The translations under genes were made by a program, and so were the position numbers. Source: Pseudomonadota bacterium (GTDB lineage: Bacteria; Desulfobacterota; Desulfobacteria; Desulfobacterales; RPRI01). Taken from it: 14,017 bases of DNA. The stretch lies in the NCBI GenBank assembly GCA_018830925.1, contig JAHJRK010000118.1, positions 1 through 14,017 of the forward strand. Reading direction: 5' to 3'. The notes beneath the pieces were generated by a model that was not told the DNA's origin, did not search any database, and saw nothing but the letters and a program-made list of their open reading frames with translations. The first letter of the stretch is position 1; each line of letters opens with the position of its first letter. Positions 13,360 through 14,017 of the stretch are shown here, piece after piece.

Positions 13360-13830
13360 ATGCCGAGAAGAAGAGATGTGCCCGTGCGGGTTATTATTCC
13401 CGATTCCAAATATGACAACAAGGTTGTCACGAAATTCATTAAAGCGATAATGAAGGACGGGAAAAAGAGCCTTGCAGAGTCTATACTTTATGAAGCATTC
13501 AACATTATTGAAAAAAAAGGAAGTGAACCGCCGATCAAGGTATTTGAACAGGCGCTTGATAATGTTAAGCCTACGATAGAAGTCAAGTCGAGGCGGGTGG
13601 GTGGATCGACATATCAGGTTCCGACAGAAATAAAACCGGCCCGCAGAACTGCTCTTGGGATAAGATGGATAATAACTTATGCTCATCAAAGGACTGAAAA
13701 GAGCATGGCAAACAAGCTGGCGGGAGAAATCATGGATGCCGCCAACAAGAGAGGTTCTTCAATAAAGAAAAAAGAGGATACTCATAAAATGGCAGAGGCG
13801 AACAAGGCGTTTGCCCATTTCAGGTGGTAG
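13360..13830 (+). CDS. rpsG: 30S ribosomal protein S7
   Basis: S7 nucleates assembly of the head of the 30S subunit on the 3' domain of 16S rRNA and contacts the E-site tRNA. The 156-residue protein starts MPRRRDVPVRV and has KFIKAIMKDGKKSLAESI and PTIEVKSRRVGGSTYQVP, followed by ARRTALGIRWI; it ends EANKAFAHFRW, the short-form C-terminus. The ATG at 13360 is preceded by only a weak Shine-Dalgarno (GGTG at 13350-13353), which may imply translational coupling to rpsL 47 bases upstream. The gene that follows is tuf, not fusA as in the classical str operon. Confidence 0.98.
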   Translation: MPRRRDVPVRVIIPDSKYDNKVVTKFIKAIMKDGKKSLAESILYEAFNIIEKKGSEPPIKVFEQALDNVKPTIEVKSRRVGGSTYQVPTEIKPARRTALGIRWIITYAHQRTEKSMANKLAGEIMDAANKRGSSIKKKEDTHKMAEANKAFAHFRW

Positions 13831-13849
13831 TATTTTAAATTTTATTAAG

Positions 13850-13872
13850 CTCCTTTTATCAAAAGGGGAGGG
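13850..13872 (+). promoter_or_regulatory. Hairpin overlapping the tuf ribosome binding site
   Basis: CTCCTTTT (13850-13857) can pair with AAAAGGGG (13861-13868), eight pairs with one G-U around a 3-base loop. The right arm is the beginning of the Shine-Dalgarno GGGGAGGG (13865-13872), which lies about 8 bases before the tuf ATG. If it folds, it would mask part of the ribosome binding site. It may instead be an accident of a purine-rich signal with a pyrimidine-rich neighbour. Confidence 0.4.
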
Positions 13873-13880
13873 TATTGGAT

Positions 13881-14017
13881 ATGGGAAAGAAGAAATTTGA
13901 GAGGACGAAGCCGCATGTTAACGTGGGAACGATAGGTCATATAGATCACGGGAAGACGACGTTGACGGCAGCGATAACGAAGCATGCTGCATTGAAGGGG
14001 CTTGGTGAGTATGTGCC
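13881..14017 (+). CDS. tuf: Elongation factor Tu (3' part outside window)
   Basis: The 45 complete codons read as the EF-Tu N-terminus: KFERTKPHVNVGTIGHIDHG, then KTTLTAAITKHAALKGLGEYV. GHIDHGKT is the P-loop that binds GTP; EF-Tu delivers aminoacyl-tRNA to the ribosomal A site. EF-G begins differently (it has a region like NIGIxAHIDAGKTT), so this is tuf and not fusA. The ATG at 13881 follows the strong GGGGAGGG at 13865-13872. It is 50 bases after rpsG and probably in the str operon. All six threonine codons seen are ACG, which is more uniform than in the neighbouring genes, although the sample is small. Confidence 0.96.
   Translation, partial: MGKKKFERTKPHVNVGTIGHIDHGKTTLTAAITKHAALKGLGEYV

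Noticed and set aside
13881..14017. The last partial gene as fusA (EF-G), expected after rpsG
   Set aside because: The N-terminus KFERTKPHVNVGTIGHIDHG is typical of EF-Tu; EF-G has a different start and P-loop context.

Overview
The window is a housekeeping locus of a Gram-negative bacterium: the end of secE, then nusG, rplK, rplA, rplJ, rplL, rpoB, rpoC, rpsL, rpsG and the start of tuf, all on the + strand. This is the classical secE-nusG / L11-L1 / L10-L7/12 / beta-beta' / str cluster. The beta and beta' subunits have the long proteobacterial architecture: both beta lineage inserts and the beta' insert in the trigger loop are present. With the moderate GC content and the gene order, this suggests Desulfobacterota (former Deltaproteobacteria, perhaps a Desulfobacterales relative). 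That placement is inference from protein style, not a computed phylogeny.

Layout. 1-1200: protein export (SecE), the transcription elongation factor NusG and ribosomal protein L11. 1201-2535: rplA, flanked on both sides by copies of a modular repeat, then an untranslated stretch ending in an L10-type autoregulatory leader. 2536-3511: rplJ and rplL, the ribosomal stalk. 3512-3875: a 364-base spacer with three strong hairpins. 3876-12398: rpoB and rpoC, three bases apart. 12399-12940: a third and longest repeat copy, a long imperfect hairpin and a strong promoter with an A/T-rich upstream element. 12941-14017: rpsL, rpsG and the first 45 codons of tuf, with no fusA between rpsG and tuf.

Two things stand out. 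First, beta' (RpoC) carries an extra segment of about 99 residues (about 575-672) that reads as a parvulin (PpiC/PrsA/SurA-type) peptidyl-prolyl isomerase domain. It lies a little upstream of the ppGpp site 1 / omega-contacting segment and the secondary-channel rim helices. Two of its usual active-site positions are altered, so it looks like a captured binding module more than an isomerase. Second, three intergenic repeats are built from exact modules: a 33-base head, 1 or 3 copies of a 26-base unit, and 1 or 2 copies of a 44-base unit. The totals are 103, 147 and 199 bases, and each element is bordered by TAA. Two copies start directly after the stop codons of rplK and rpoC.

The genes together make the core transcription and translation machinery. 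NusG and RNA polymerase couple to the ribosome, L11/L10/L7-L12 form the factor-binding stalk, S12 and S7 belong to the small subunit, and EF-Tu delivers aminoacyl-tRNA. The hairpins and repeats in the spacers probably adjust the relative output of the ribosomal and polymerase genes.
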